Source of the DNA: Acidimangrovimonas sediminis
Lineage (GTDB): Bacteria > Pseudomonadota > Alphaproteobacteria > Rhodobacterales > Rhodobacteraceae
Assembly (NCBI RefSeq): GCF_002871005.1
Contig: NZ_PHSN01000013.1
Coordinates: 1-64,000, forward strand
Direction of reading: 5' to 3'
DNA: 64,000 nucleotides
Shown piece after piece: positions 25,612 to 34,698 of this stretch. The position numbers and the translations under genes were made by a program. The notes under the pieces were generated by a model, which saw only the letters and a list, made by a program, of their open reading frames with translations, ran no database searches and was not told where the DNA came from. Positions within the stretch are counted from its first letter, which is position 1. Each line of letters opens with the position of its first letter.

Positions 25612-28266
25612 TTGGAAACGACGAAAGCGAGTGTCCAGATGGTCGGTGCCAGCAAGATCCTTACGGTCTCCTACGGAACCTTCTCCTGCACGCTGGAGGG
25701 ATTCGACGACCCGTTCTCGACGATGAAGGCCATCGCCGAGTACTTTCGCGACCTCGCGGCAGATGACAGGTATTTCGGCGCCGAGCCGCCGACCCCCGAT
25801 GCGCAGATGCTGCACCAGATCGCAGAGCGCGAGATCCACCGCCGGGTCGAGGCGAAGATTCAGGAAAACGGCGTCGTGCTGAAGGCCGGCGAAACGGTCG
25901 CGGCCGCCGCGTCGGTTGACGAAGCCCCCGCGCCCGAGGTGCCGGCGCCCCCCGCCCTCGCCGTGCCCGAGGCGAAGGCGCCCGACGCCGTGCCCGATGC
26001 CACACCCGCACCGGCTGGTGCCTCTGTGGAGCCTCCCGAGGCGGAGGAGGAGGAGAAAGCGCCCGCAGCCGCGGCCAGCCCCGTGGCCGCCACCGTGCCG
26101 GCCCCCACGCAGGCCGAAGCCGCGCCGGAGCCCGACAGCGTTGCCGCCAAGCTTCTCAGGATCCGCGCCGCCGTCGCTCAGGCCCGCGAAGGCGCGGCCC
26201 GGCCCGCGGCCGCAGCCGCCGCGACCTCGGCCCTCGCCGAGACCGGCCTGCAGCAACCGGCCGCCGCGCCGACCGCCGCGCCGACCGCCGTGCCGGCGTT
26301 CGACGATGCCGACGACCTGCCCGAGGACAGCGACTATACCGACGACGCCCCCGCGGTGGAAATCTCGCCCGCGCTGTTCGAGGCGGCGCCCGAACCGGCC
26401 GTTGAGGACATCCCTGCGGCCGATGTCGCGGCCAGCGCCGAAGAGGCACCCGTCGCCGCGAGCGAAACCACAGAAGCCCCTGCTGAGATGGAGATCCCGG
26501 CGGAAGCTGCCACCGACGAGGGCGCCCCTGCCGAAGCCGCCGCCGCCACCTTCGCCGCGACCGAGGCCGAAGCGCCGGCCGCCCACGAGGCGGAAGACCT
26601 GGCCGAAGAGCCGGTGACCGAATCACCTGACGCCGCCCTTCCCGAGGTCGTGGCCGAAGCGGCGCCTGAACCCGAAGCGCCGGCGGAAGAAACGATGGCC
26701 GAGGCCGCGCCGGTTCAAACGACTGGATCGCTCGAAGACACCGTGAGCAGCTTCCTTGGCGGTCTAGATGCCGGCGAAGCGCCGGAAATGGCACCTGCGG
26801 CCGAAGCGGAGACCGAAGACAAAGCAGACAACGACGTCGCCGCGGAAGATGCGGCAGCCGAAGCCGAGGCGCTTGCCGGCGCCGGCATGATGGCCGAGCC
26901 CCTGGCCCGCGCCCGTGCCCGCGTCATCAAGGTGCGCCGGATCGATCCCGCCGCCGCGACCGAGGGCATGGCGGAGGACGAGGACGACGCGCCGGATCAG
27001 GCCGCGATGCCCAACGACGAGCATGCAGGCGCCGACGACACGATCGAAGAACCCGCGGCCGCGGAAACGGACGAGGATACGGCAGAGGCTCTGCCGTCCA
27101 TTGCCACCCGGGAAGATGCCCCTGTGGATGCCCCCGTGCAGGACGTCGCCGCCGAGACGACGGACCGCGCCGAATCGGAAGCCGAAGACGCGGGTGCCCT
27201 TTCCAAGATCGCGGCCCTGCAGGCCGAGGTCGCCCCGGAGGCCGACAAGGAAGAACATCTCGCCGAGCCCGAGGCCGAGGCGCAGGACAGCTCTGCCGAG
27301 ATCCGCGCCGAGGGCCTGGGCCACGCGATGTACGACGACATCGACAGTGTCGAGGATGAGATCGAGGACGAAGGCGACGACGCCTCCTCGCTCTCGCCCG
27401 AGGACGAGGCCGAACTGCAGGCCGAACTTGCCGCCGTGGAGCGCGAGGTCGAGGCGCATCGCCGCGTCGACCGTCCTGACCGCGGCGGGCGCCTGATCCT
27501 CGAGGCAGACACCCACGCGACCGACGATGCCATGGGCCGCCTGATGCGCCGGACCGAGGACCAGCTGGAAGGCGCCGAAAGCCGCCGCCGCCTTGCCACC
27601 ATCGCCCATCTCAAGGCTGCCGTCGCCGCCAAGGAGGCAGATCGCGAGCTGGGCTCCGACGGCGACGCGAACCACGACGACGCGCTGCGGTCCTACCGCG
27701 ACGACCTGGCCCGCGTGGTCCGCCCGCGCCGCCCGGTTTCGGACGGCGCGGTGGCCGAGCGGACCGCGCGCCCCGCGGACCGGCCCGCGCCGCTGGTCCT
27801 GGTGTCCGCGCAGCGCATCGACCGCCCGGCCGAGACCGCGCCGGCGGCCCCCGCGATCCGGCCGCGCCGGGTGACCGCCGGGTCGAACCTGGCGATCGAC
27901 GACCGGCACGACGAGGACGAGGACGAATTCGACGACGCCGACGTGCTGGCCTCGTCGAACTCTTTCACAGAGTTCGCCGAGCGGATCGGCGCCACCGACC
28001 TGCCCGATCTCCTCGAGGCCGCCGCGGCCTACACCAACTGTGTCGAGGGGCGCGAGCACTTCACCCGGCCGCAGATCATGCGTTTCGCGGCCATCGCAGG
28101 CCGCACCGTCGGCGCGGAAGAAGGCGATTCGTTCAGCCGCGAGGCGGGGCTGCGCAGTTTCGGGATGCTGCTGCGCGAGGGCAAGATCAAGAAGATCAAG
28201 CGGGGCCAGTTCGCAATTTCTCAATCTTCCCGGTTTATTCCCGAGGCGCGAAAGATCGCACGGTGA
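25612..28266 (+). CDS. Large Ala/Glu-rich protein of unknown function
   Basis: 884 aa, not assigned to a characterised family. Three parts are visible: a folded N-terminal domain of about 90 residues (KILTVSYGTFSCTLEGFDD, then helices through LHQIAEREIHRRVEAKI); a very long acidic, Ala/Glu/Pro-rich low-complexity region (about 95-620); and a C-terminal domain (about 780-884) with FTEFAERIGATDLPDLLEAAAAYTN and a winged-helix-like end (LLREGKIKKIKRGQFAIS). No signal peptide or membrane segment is seen. The start is uncertain: TTG at 25612 fits the coding pattern, while ATG at 25639 would drop nine residues; neither has a strong ribosome site. A clear terminator follows. Confidence 0.75.
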   Translation: METTKASVQMVGASKILTVSYGTFSCTLEGFDDPFSTMKAIAEYFRDLAADDRYFGAEPPTPDAQMLHQIAEREIHRRVEAKIQENGVVLKAGETVAAAASVDEAPAPEVPAPPALAVPEAKAPDAVPDATPAPAGASVEPPEAEEEEKAPAAAASPVAATVPAPTQAEAAPEPDSVAAKLLRIRAAVAQAREGAARPAAAAAATSALAETGLQQPAAAPTAAPTAVPAFDDADDLPEDSDYTDDAPAVEISPALFEAAPEPAVEDIPAADVAASAEEAPVAASETTEAPAEMEIPAEAATDEGAPAEAAAATFAATEAEAPAAHEAEDLAEEPVTESPDAALPEVVAEAAPEPEAPAEETMAEAAPVQTTGSLEDTVSSFLGGLDAGEAPEMAPAAEAETEDKADNDVAAEDAAAEAEALAGAGMMAEPLARARARVIKVRRIDPAAATEGMAEDEDDAPDQAAMPNDEHAGADDTIEEPAAAETDEDTAEALPSIATREDAPVDAPVQDVAAETTDRAESEAEDAGALSKIAALQAEVAPEADKEEHLAEPEAEAQDSSAEIRAEGLGHAMYDDIDSVEDEIEDEGDDASSLSPEDEAELQAELAAVEREVEAHRRVDRPDRGGRLILEADTHATDDAMGRLMRRTEDQLEGAESRRRLATIAHLKAAVAAKEADRELGSDGDANHDDALRSYRDDLARVVRPRRPVSDGAVAERTARPADRPAPLVLVSAQRIDRPAETAPAAPAIRPRRVTAGSNLAIDDRHDEDEDEFDDADVLASSNSFTEFAERIGATDLPDLLEAAAAYTNCVEGREHFTRPQIMRFAAIAGRTVGAEEGDSFSREAGLRSFGMLLREGKIKKIKRGQFAISQSSRFIPEARKIAR

Positions 28267-28319
28267 CCGGACCGGCGCAGATGGCTGAGTAACGAGTAAC
28301 GGTCTGTGTAGTCAGTGTG

Positions 28320-28355
28320 GGCGGGGGTGCGTGGCATCCCCGCCTTTCGGTTTTT
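28320..28355 (+). terminator. Intrinsic terminator
   Basis: GGCGGGG (28320-28326) pairs with CCCCGCC (28338-28344), extended by G-T, T-A and G-C pairs around a short loop, followed by TTTCGGTTTTT. It lies 54 bases after the stop of the large Ala/Glu-rich gene. Confidence 0.88.
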
Positions 28356-28418
28356 GGCGCATGTGAACAGCGTGCGCCCCACCCGACGGGGCCGCGTCTC
28401 TGGTGCGGGATCGTGGTT

Positions 28419-28706
28419 TTAACGGGGATCGCGGCGGTCGCGATCCGTGGCGGACTTGGTCGCGGACCTGATGGCGGGCCCGGCCTCGGGGTCCGGCTGC
28501 GCCACCCCGAGAAATAGGAAGCGCAGCGGCACGGCCCAGATCACCCCGAGCACGACATAGACCGCGAATTCGATCCAGGCGGGCATCTCGGCAGGCAGGA
28601 GCGAGGTGATCCACCACGCCAGCGCGATCCAGGCAGGAAGGCCCACGACCAGCACCAGAAGCGCCAGCCGCTTGCGCGCCCTGTAGCCGAGCGCCAACGC
28701 CGTCAA
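28419..28706 (-). CDS. DUF2842 family membrane protein
   Basis: 95-aa protein with two hydrophobic helices ([24 protein letters not shown] and [23 protein letters not shown]) and a basic tail. It matches the DUF2842 pattern of alphaproteobacteria (function unknown). The start is taken as TTG at 28706 because TTGA overlaps the purA stop, implying coupling; longer frames upstream only mirror purA. Confidence 0.8.
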   Translation of the reverse strand: MTALALGYRARKRLALLVLVVGLPAWIALAWWITSLLPAEMPAWIEFAVYVVLGVIWAVPLRFLFLGVAQPDPEAGPAIRSATKSATDRDRRDPR

Positions 28707-29995
28707 TCCGCGAAGGGGTCGGTGACCAGGATCGTGTCGTCGCGTTCCGGGCTGGTGGACAGAAGCGCCACCGGGCACTGGATCAGCTCTTCGATCCGGC
28801 GGACGTACTTCACCGCGGCACCCGGCAGGTCGGCCCAGCTGCGCGCGCCCGCGGTGCTTTCGGACCAGCCTTCCATCGTCTCGTAGACCGGAGTCACCCG
28901 GCCCTGCAGATCGGCCGCCGTGGGCAGGTAGTCGTAGACTTCGCCGTCAAGCTCGTAGCCCGTGCAGATCTTCAGCTCCTCGAAGCCGTCGAGCACGTCG
29001 AGCTTGGTCAGCGCGATGCCTGACACGCCCGAGGTGGCGCAGGTCTGGCGCACGAGAACCGCGTCGAACCAGCCGCAGCGGCGCTTGCGGCCCGTCACTG
29101 TGCCGAATTCATGCCCGCGCTCGCCCAGCCGCTGGCCATCGGCGTCGTTCAGCTCGGTTGGGAACGGGCCTTCGCCCACACGGGTGGTGTAAGCCTTGAC
29201 GATACCGAGAACAAAGTCGATCGCGGTGGGGCCCAGGCCAGTGCCCGAGGCCGCCATCCCGGCGGTGGTGTTCGACGAGGTGACATAGGGGTAGGTGCCG
29301 AAATCGACGTCGAGCAGGCTGCCCTGCGCACCCTCGAACAGGATCCGCTTGCCGGCGCGGCGCGCCTCGGTCAGCACCTTCCAGACCGGCGCCGCGAAGG
29401 GCAGGATCTTCGGCGCGATCTCCAGCAGTTGGGCCTTGAGCGCCTCGGCGTCGATCGGTTCCAGCCCCAGGCCCGCGCGCAGCGCGTTGTGGTGGGTCAG
29501 CAGGCGGCCGATGCGCAGATCAAGCGTGGCCTCGTCGCCCAGGTCCGCCACACGGATCACCCGGCGGCCGACCTTGTCCTCGTAGGCCGGGCCGATACCG
29601 CGGCCTGTAGTGCCGATCTTGGCGACCGAGTTCTGGCCCTCGCGCGCGCGGTCAAGCTCGCCATGGACGGGCAGGATCAGCGGCGTGTTCTCGGCGATCA
29701 TCAGGGTCTCGGGCGTGATGCGCACGCCCTGCCCCGCCAGCTTGTCGATCTCGGCCAGCAGCGCCCAGGGGTCCATGACGACGCCGTTGCCGATGACCGA
29801 GAGCTTGCCCTGGCGCACGATGCCCGAGGGCAGGAGCGAGAGCTTGTAGACCACCCCGTCGATGACCAGAGTGTGGCCCGCGTTGTGACCGCCCTGGAAC
29901 CGGGCGATCACGTCGGCGCGGCTCGACAGCCAGTCGACGATCTTGCCCTTGCCCTCATCGCCCCACTGGGCCCCCACGACGACAACGTTGGCCAT
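28703..29995 (-). CDS. purA: Adenylosuccinate synthase
   Basis: 430-aa GTP-dependent enzyme joining IMP and aspartate in AMP synthesis. Hallmarks are QWGDEGKGK (9-17), the GHNAGHT loop, [35 protein letters not shown] and [10 protein letters not shown]. The ATG at 29995 has GAGGA seven bases upstream; the open frame extends far upstream but without conserved sequence. It is coupled to the DUF2842 gene. Confidence 0.97.
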   Translation of the reverse strand: MANVVVVGAQWGDEGKGKIVDWLSSRADVIARFQGGHNAGHTLVIDGVVYKLSLLPSGIVRQGKLSVIGNGVVMDPWALLAEIDKLAGQGVRITPETLMIAENTPLILPVHGELDRAREGQNSVAKIGTTGRGIGPAYEDKVGRRVIRVADLGDEATLDLRIGRLLTHHNALRAGLGLEPIDAEALKAQLLEIAPKILPFAAPVWKVLTEARRAGKRILFEGAQGSLLDVDFGTYPYVTSSNTTAGMAASGTGLGPTAIDFVLGIVKAYTTRVGEGPFPTELNDADGQRLGERGHEFGTVTGRKRRCGWFDAVLVRQTCATSGVSGIALTKLDVLDGFEELKICTGYELDGEVYDYLPTAADLQGRVTPVYETMEGWSESTAGARSWADLPGAAVKYVRRIEELIQCPVALLSTSPERDDTILVTDPFAD

Positions 29996-30375
29996 GCTTT
30001 CCTCGCAGCTTTCCGGATTGATGCCAGGGGGCGGTATAGCGGGGCGGCGGCGGACAAGAAACCGGAAATTCGCGCATCCGCCCGGCGGTGCTCCCGGTGA
30101 TGGCGGGATTTGCGTATTTGGAGAACAATGAAAGGCACGGGGTTGCGGCGGGTGCGGGCCTCGGCGGGGGTGGCGACGGGGAGAGCCGCGGGGAGGGCCT
30201 TCGCGGGGGGAAGCGACCGGCGAGGTGACTGGCGGGCGACTGGCGGAGCGCGGCCCCGCGCAGAACGGCCCTGCAAGCCCCAGCGGGCCATACGGGGGGA
30301 GCGGCACGGGGGGTTGCGGCACGGGGCCGTTCAGCCTAAATAGCCGCGTCACCCAAGAAGCGGATCATCGCCCAC
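29996..30375. other. 380-bp divergent region purA/secG
   Basis: No gene is convincing here. It contains the short dispersed motif at 30112-30135 and a GC-rich stretch without clear promoter boxes. Promoters for both purA and secG must lie within it. Confidence 0.5.
30112..30135 (+). repeat. Dispersed 24-base motif, copy 1
   Basis: GCGTATTTG, two bases (GA), then GAACAATGAAAGG. The same string with CG at the variable site occurs at 44499-44522. It is AT-richer than its surroundings and intergenic in both places. Confidence 0.75.
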
Positions 30376-30795
30376 ATGGAAAACGTCGTCCTCATCATTC
30401 ACCTGATCCTGGCGGTCTGCCTGATCGGTGTCGTGCTGCTGCAACGCTCCGAGGGCGGCGGGCTCGGCATGGGCGGCGGCGGCGGTGACGGCGTGATGAG
30501 CGGGCGGCAAGCCGCGACCGCGCTGGCCAAGGTGACCTGGGGCCTCGCCGCGGCGTTCCTGATCACCTCGATGACGCTGACGATCCTGGCGGCGCGCAAC
30601 GCGTCCGAATCGTCGGTGGTCGACCAGATCGGCGGGTCGTCCTCGTCCAGCCAGCCGGCGCAATCGCCTGCGACCGTGCCGACCAAGTCGCTGCCCTCGG
30701 CCAACGACCTGCTGCCGCCGGGCGCGAGCGACAGCGGAAGCTCGGGCACCCAGTCCACGCCCGATACGCCGGCGGTTCCGAAAAGCGCCGACTGA
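30376..30795 (+). CDS. secG: Preprotein translocase subunit SecG
   Basis: 139-aa SecG of the SecYEG translocon. Two membrane segments (VVLIIHLILAVCLIGVVLLQ, 4-23; LAAAFLITSMTLTILAA, about 57-73) flank the conserved loop RSEGGGLGMGGG. The tail after residue 75 is long, Ser/Pro-rich and likely disordered, as in other alphaproteobacteria. Confidence 0.95.
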   Translation: MENVVLIIHLILAVCLIGVVLLQRSEGGGLGMGGGGGDGVMSGRQAATALAKVTWGLAAAFLITSMTLTILAARNASESSVVDQIGGSSSSSQPAQSPATVPTKSLPSANDLLPPGASDSGSSGTQSTPDTPAVPKSAD

Positions 30796-30817
30796 TCCGC
30801 GCGCGACCTGCTTCACG

Positions 30818-30835
30818 CCCCCGCTTTGCCGGGGG
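30818..30835 (+). terminator. Weak hairpin after secG
   Basis: CCCCCG and CGGGGG flank CTTTGC, followed by only TTGCG. It lies 22 bases after the secG stop; a possible terminator with a poor T-run. Confidence 0.4.
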
Positions 30836-31007
30836 TTGCGACCTTCTCACCACAATCTCTGGGTTTTCACCCGGTATCGTCAACATCATCTTGCGGTCCC
30901 ATTGCGGCGACCCCGGGAATCGGCTATAGCTTGACTCCCGTGGTGCTGCGATTCATTCGGGCCGGACCGCACCTAGCAACGAACGCAATCACGGGGGATT
31001 TCACCGC

Positions 31008-32651
31008 ATGGCACGCTATGTCTTCATCACCGGCGGGGTGGTGTCGAGCCTTGGCAAGGGGCTGGCTTCGGCGGCGCTCGGGGCGCTCCTGCAGGCGCGC
31101 GGCTTCTCGGTGCGGTTGAGAAAGCTCGACCCCTACCTCAACGTCGACCCGGGCACGATGTCGCCCTTCGAACACGGCGAGGTCTTTGTCACCGACGACG
31201 GCGCCGAGACCGACCTCGACCTCGGTCACTACGAACGCTTCACCGGGGTCGCGGCGCGCAAGACGGATTCGGTCAGCTCCGGCCGGATCTATTCCAACGT
31301 GCTGGAGAAGGAGCGCCGCGGCGACTACCTCGGCAAGACGATCCAAGTGATCCCGCACGTCACCAACGAGATCAAGGATTTCATCGACATCGGAGACGAC
31401 GAGGTCGATTTCATGCTGTGCGAGATCGGCGGCACGGTGGGCGACATCGAGGGCCTGCCGTTCTTCGAGGCGATCCGCCAGTTTGCCCAGGACAAGCCGC
31501 GCGGCCAGTGCATCTTCATGCACCTGACGCTTTTGCCCTACGTCACCGCCTCGGGCGAGCTGAAGACCAAGCCGACCCAGCACTCGGTAAAGGAGCTGCG
31601 CTCCATCGGGATCGCGCCGGACGTGCTGGTGTGTCGGTCCGAACATCCGATCCCCGAGAAGGAACGCGAGAAGATCGCGCTCTTCTGCAACGTGCGGAAG
31701 GAGGCGGTGATCGCCGCGCCGGATCTCTCGACCATCTACGAGGCGCCGCTGGCCTATCACCGCGAGGGGCTGGACCAGGCGGTTCTGGATGCGTTCGGGA
31801 TCTCCCCCGCGCCGCGCCCGAACCTGGCGCGCTGGGACGACGTGATGGACCGGCTGACCCATGCCGAGGGCGAGGTGCGCGTGGCCATCGTCGGCAAGTA
31901 CACCCAGCTGGAAGACGCCTACAAATCCATCGCCGAGGCGCTGACCCATGGCGGCATGGCGAACCGCACCCGGGTGAAGGCCGAGTGGATCGACGCCGAG
32001 ATCTTCGAGCGCGAGGATCCGGGGCCTTACCTCTCGGGCTATCACGCAATCCTCGTGCCCGGCGGGTTCGGCGAGCGCGGAACCGAGGGCAAGATCAAGG
32101 CCGCCCAGTTCGCGCGCGAACGCAAGATCCCCTATCTCGGGATCTGCCTCGGCATGCAGATGGCGGTGATCGAGGCGGCCCGCGACCTCGCCGGGCTCAA
32201 GGATGCCGGGTCGGAGGAATTCGACCACGAGGCGGGCAAGAAGCGGTTCACGCCGGTGGTCTACCACCTCAAGGAATGGGTGCAGGGCAATTACAAGGTC
32301 CAGCGCAAGGTGGGTGACGACAAGGGCGGCACGATGCGGCTGGGCGCCTATACGGCGCAGCTGACGCCGGGATCGAAGGTGGCCGAGGTCTACGGCACCA
32401 CGACGATCGAGGAACGCCACCGCCACCGTTACGAGGTCGACATCAAGTACCGCGAGAAGCTGGAGGCCTGCGGCCTGGTGTTCTCGGGCATGAGCCCCGA
32501 CGGGCGCCTGCCGGAGATCGTCGAGGTGAAGGACCATCCGTGGTTCATCGGCGTGCAGTTCCATCCGGAGCTGAAGTCGAAACCCTTCGCGCCGCATCCG
32601 CTGTTCGCCGATTTCATCCGCGCGGCGAAGGAGGTCGAGCGGCTGGTCTGA
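31008..32651 (+). CDS. pyrG: CTP synthase
   Basis: 547-aa enzyme making CTP from UTP with glutamine-derived ammonia. The N-terminal synthase domain begins [18 protein letters not shown] and contains the [15 protein letters not shown] loop. The C-terminal class I amidotransferase has the nucleophile in [12 protein letters not shown] and the catalytic His-Glu in GVQFHPE. Length is standard. The start has GGGGGA ten bases upstream. A tandem repeat occupies the 3' flank. Confidence 0.98.
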   Translation: MARYVFITGGVVSSLGKGLASAALGALLQARGFSVRLRKLDPYLNVDPGTMSPFEHGEVFVTDDGAETDLDLGHYERFTGVAARKTDSVSSGRIYSNVLEKERRGDYLGKTIQVIPHVTNEIKDFIDIGDDEVDFMLCEIGGTVGDIEGLPFFEAIRQFAQDKPRGQCIFMHLTLLPYVTASGELKTKPTQHSVKELRSIGIAPDVLVCRSEHPIPEKEREKIALFCNVRKEAVIAAPDLSTIYEAPLAYHREGLDQAVLDAFGISPAPRPNLARWDDVMDRLTHAEGEVRVAIVGKYTQLEDAYKSIAEALTHGGMANRTRVKAEWIDAEIFEREDPGPYLSGYHAILVPGGFGERGTEGKIKAAQFARERKIPYLGICLGMQMAVIEAARDLAGLKDAGSEEFDHEAGKKRFTPVVYHLKEWVQGNYKVQRKVGDDKGGTMRLGAYTAQLTPGSKVAEVYGTTTIEERHRHRYEVDIKYREKLEACGLVFSGMSPDGRLPEIVEVKDHPWFIGVQFHPELKSKPFAPHPLFADFIRAAKEVERLV

Positions 32652-32982
32652 CCGGCCGTTCCACCGGGCGTTCCCCTGGGCGTTCCCCTGGGCGTTCCCC
32701 TGGGCGTTCCCCTGGGCGTTCCCCTGGGGCCGCGCCTCGCGGGCCTGACGGCCGCTCGTCGTGGCCCCGAGGCGAAGCGGAGCGCACGACGAGGGCGCGG
32801 GAGAGAGACACGGAAAGAGGCCGGATACCGGAGCACGCGCCCAATGACTGTGCCCCCGCCTGCGCCCTGACGCACCGATCCCGTGCCCCAGCCAACAGGC
32901 CCGCGCCTTGTGGCCGCTCCCCTCCCCTGCCACATGAAAGGCGACCCCCAAGCGGGGAAGATCCTTCTGGAGGACCTCAGAC
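32652..32982. other. 331-bp intergenic region after pyrG
   Basis: It contains a 12-base tandem repeat (32666-32725) and a hairpin with arms CTCGTCGT/ACGACGAG (32755-32793). No gene is convincing, and no clear promoter was found for the downstream monooxygenase gene. Confidence 0.55.
32666..32725. repeat. 12-base tandem repeat, 5 perfect copies
   Basis: GGGCGTTCCCCT is repeated five times without change, preceded by one degenerate copy (GGCCGTTCCACC, 32654-32665). Each unit can form a GGG-CGTT-CCC mini-hairpin. It starts 15 bases after the pyrG stop. Confidence 0.95.
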
Positions 32983-34002
32983 ATGAAGAAGCTCGGCTTT
33001 CTTTCCTTCGGCCACTGGTCCGACGAGCGCGGCAGCCTGGTGCGCTCAGCAGCCGACGTGCTGACCCAGTCGATCGAGCTTGCCGAAGCCGCCGAGGACC
33101 TGGGCCTCGACGGCGCCTATTACCGCGTCCACCACTACGCACGGCAGCTCGCCTCGCCCTTCCCGCTGCTTGCCGCGGTTGGTGCGCGCACCAAGACGAT
33201 CGAGATCGGCACCGGCGTCATCGACATGCGCTACGAGAACCCGCTCTACATGGTCGAGGACGCGGGGTCGGCCGACCTGATCTCGGGCGGGCGTCTGCAA
33301 CTGGGTATCAGCCGCGGCAGCCCCGAGCAGGTGATCGACGGCTGGAAGCATTTCGGCTACGCCCCCGCCGAGGGCGAGGATGCCTCGGACATGGCCCGCC
33401 GCCACGCAGAGATCTTCCTTACCCAGCTCGAGGGCAAGGGCTTCGCCCAGCCCAACCCCCGGCCGATGTTCCCCAACCCGCCGGGCCTGCTGCGGCTGGA
33501 GCCACATAGCGCGGGCCTGCGCGACCGGATCTGGTGGGGTGCGGGATCGAACGCCACCGCTGAATGGGCGGCGAAGATGGGGATGAACCTGCAAAGCTCC
33601 ACCCTCAAGGACGACGAGACGGGCGAGGCTTTCCACATCCAGCAGGCCAAGCAGATCCGCGCCTACCGCGAGGCGTGGAAGGCGGCCGGGCACAAGCGCG
33701 AGCCCCGCGTCTCGGTCAGCCGCTCGATCTTTGCGCTGATGAACGACACCGACCGGATGTATTTCGGCCGCGGCAAGGAAAGCGATCAGATCGGCATGCT
33801 CGACGCCAAGACCCGGGCGATCTTCGGCCGCGGCTATGCCGCCGAGCCCGACCAGCTGATCGAGGAACTGAAGAAGGACGAGGCGATCGCCGAATCCGAC
33901 ACCCTGCTGCTGACCGTGCCGAACATGCTGGGCGTAGAGTACAACGCCCACGTGATCGAAAGCATCCTGACTCACGTGGCACCGGCCCTCGGCTGGCGCT
34001 GA
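32983..34002 (+). CDS. LLM-class flavin-dependent monooxygenase
   Basis: 339-aa TIM-barrel protein of the bacterial luciferase-like group using FMNH2 or F420-like cofactor. Typical stretches are MKKLGFLSFGHWSDERG, LAEAAEDLGLDGAYYRVHHYARQLASPFPLLAAVGARTKTIEIGTGVIDMRYENP, and the glycine-rich GGRLQLGISRGSPEQ. The reaction cannot be assigned. The start has GGAGGA upstream. It is a single-gene unit followed by a strong hairpin. Confidence 0.9.
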   Translation: MKKLGFLSFGHWSDERGSLVRSAADVLTQSIELAEAAEDLGLDGAYYRVHHYARQLASPFPLLAAVGARTKTIEIGTGVIDMRYENPLYMVEDAGSADLISGGRLQLGISRGSPEQVIDGWKHFGYAPAEGEDASDMARRHAEIFLTQLEGKGFAQPNPRPMFPNPPGLLRLEPHSAGLRDRIWWGAGSNATAEWAAKMGMNLQSSTLKDDETGEAFHIQQAKQIRAYREAWKAAGHKREPRVSVSRSIFALMNDTDRMYFGRGKESDQIGMLDAKTRAIFGRGYAAEPDQLIEELKKDEAIAESDTLLLTVPNMLGVEYNAHVIESILTHVAPALGWR

Positions 34003-34014
34003 GCGGTCCGGAAC

Positions 34015-34064
34015 GCGGGACCGGCGCGCGCCGGGGCTGCACCGCGGCCCCGGCGCGTTCCCGC
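34015..34064. terminator. Strong hairpin after LLM gene
   Basis: GCGCCGGGGC (34028-34037) pairs perfectly with GCCCCGGCGC (34047-34056), with an outer GCGGGA/TCCCGC pair (34015-34020, 34059-34064). There is no T-run; it is a terminator-like structure between two plus-strand genes. Confidence 0.55.
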
Positions 34065-34135
34065 GCATTCCGGCCGAAGCGGCTTTCAAGGGCGGCGCGT
34101 CACGGCTATCACCGGGGCGTGTTCCCGGAGGCCAG

Positions 34136-34609
34136 ATGCCCGTCCGCCGCCTGTTGATCGTTCTGTTCCTCGGCCTTGCCGCCATCGGCCTTGCCGCCTG
34201 CGGCGCGCCTGAGCCCCGCGGCTATGCGCGCGACGTCTCTGGCCTGCACCCGAACGAGACGCCGGTGCTGCGCCGCAAGATCAACCACTACGCCCGGGTC
34301 TACGACGTTCCCCCCAGCCTGATCCACAAGGTGATCTGGCGCGAGAGCCGCTACGACCCGAACGCGCGCAACGGCCAGTACTGGGGCCTGATGCAGATCA
34401 GCGCGCGCACCGCCCGCGGCATGGGGTATCGCGGCCCCGACCGCGGCCTTCTCGATCCCGACACCAACCTGCGCTACGCCGTGAAATACCTGCGCGGCGC
34501 CTGGGTCGTGTCGCGCGGAAACGAGGACCGCGCGGTGATCTGGTACGCCCGCGGCTATTACTACGCGGCCAAGCGCCGGGGGCTGCTGCGCGAAGCGGGG
34601 CTGCGCTAG
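34136..34609 (+). CDS. Lytic transglycosylase lipoprotein
   Basis: 157-aa SLT-type muramidase. The signal peptide MPVRRLLIVLFLGLAAIGLAAC has a lipobox at Cys22. The catalytic glutamate is Glu70 in IWRESRYDPNARN, followed by GLMQIS and the conserved NLRYAVKYLRG and the terminal YARGYY segment. It cleaves peptidoglycan glycan strands with anhydro-muramyl formation, acting from the outer membrane. CGGAGG lies four bases before the ATG. Confidence 0.92.
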   Translation: MPVRRLLIVLFLGLAAIGLAACGAPEPRGYARDVSGLHPNETPVLRRKINHYARVYDVPPSLIHKVIWRESRYDPNARNGQYWGLMQISARTARGMGYRGPDRGLLDPDTNLRYAVKYLRGAWVVSRGNEDRAVIWYARGYYYAAKRRGLLREAGLR

Positions 34610-34698
34610 GACACCGGGCCCGGCCCATTCGAACGGGCTTAACGGCTTGGTAAGGGCCGCCGGGCACTCTGCCGCGCAACTGCGCAACGGAGAGTGCC

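Noticed and set aside
32654-32725. Tandem repeat considered as a CRISPR array
   Set aside because: The units are contiguous 12-mers with no spacers, and there are no cas genes.
30924-32984. 686-codon minus-strand open frame
   Set aside because: It lies fully antisense to pyrG, whose motifs are complete; no family resemblance.
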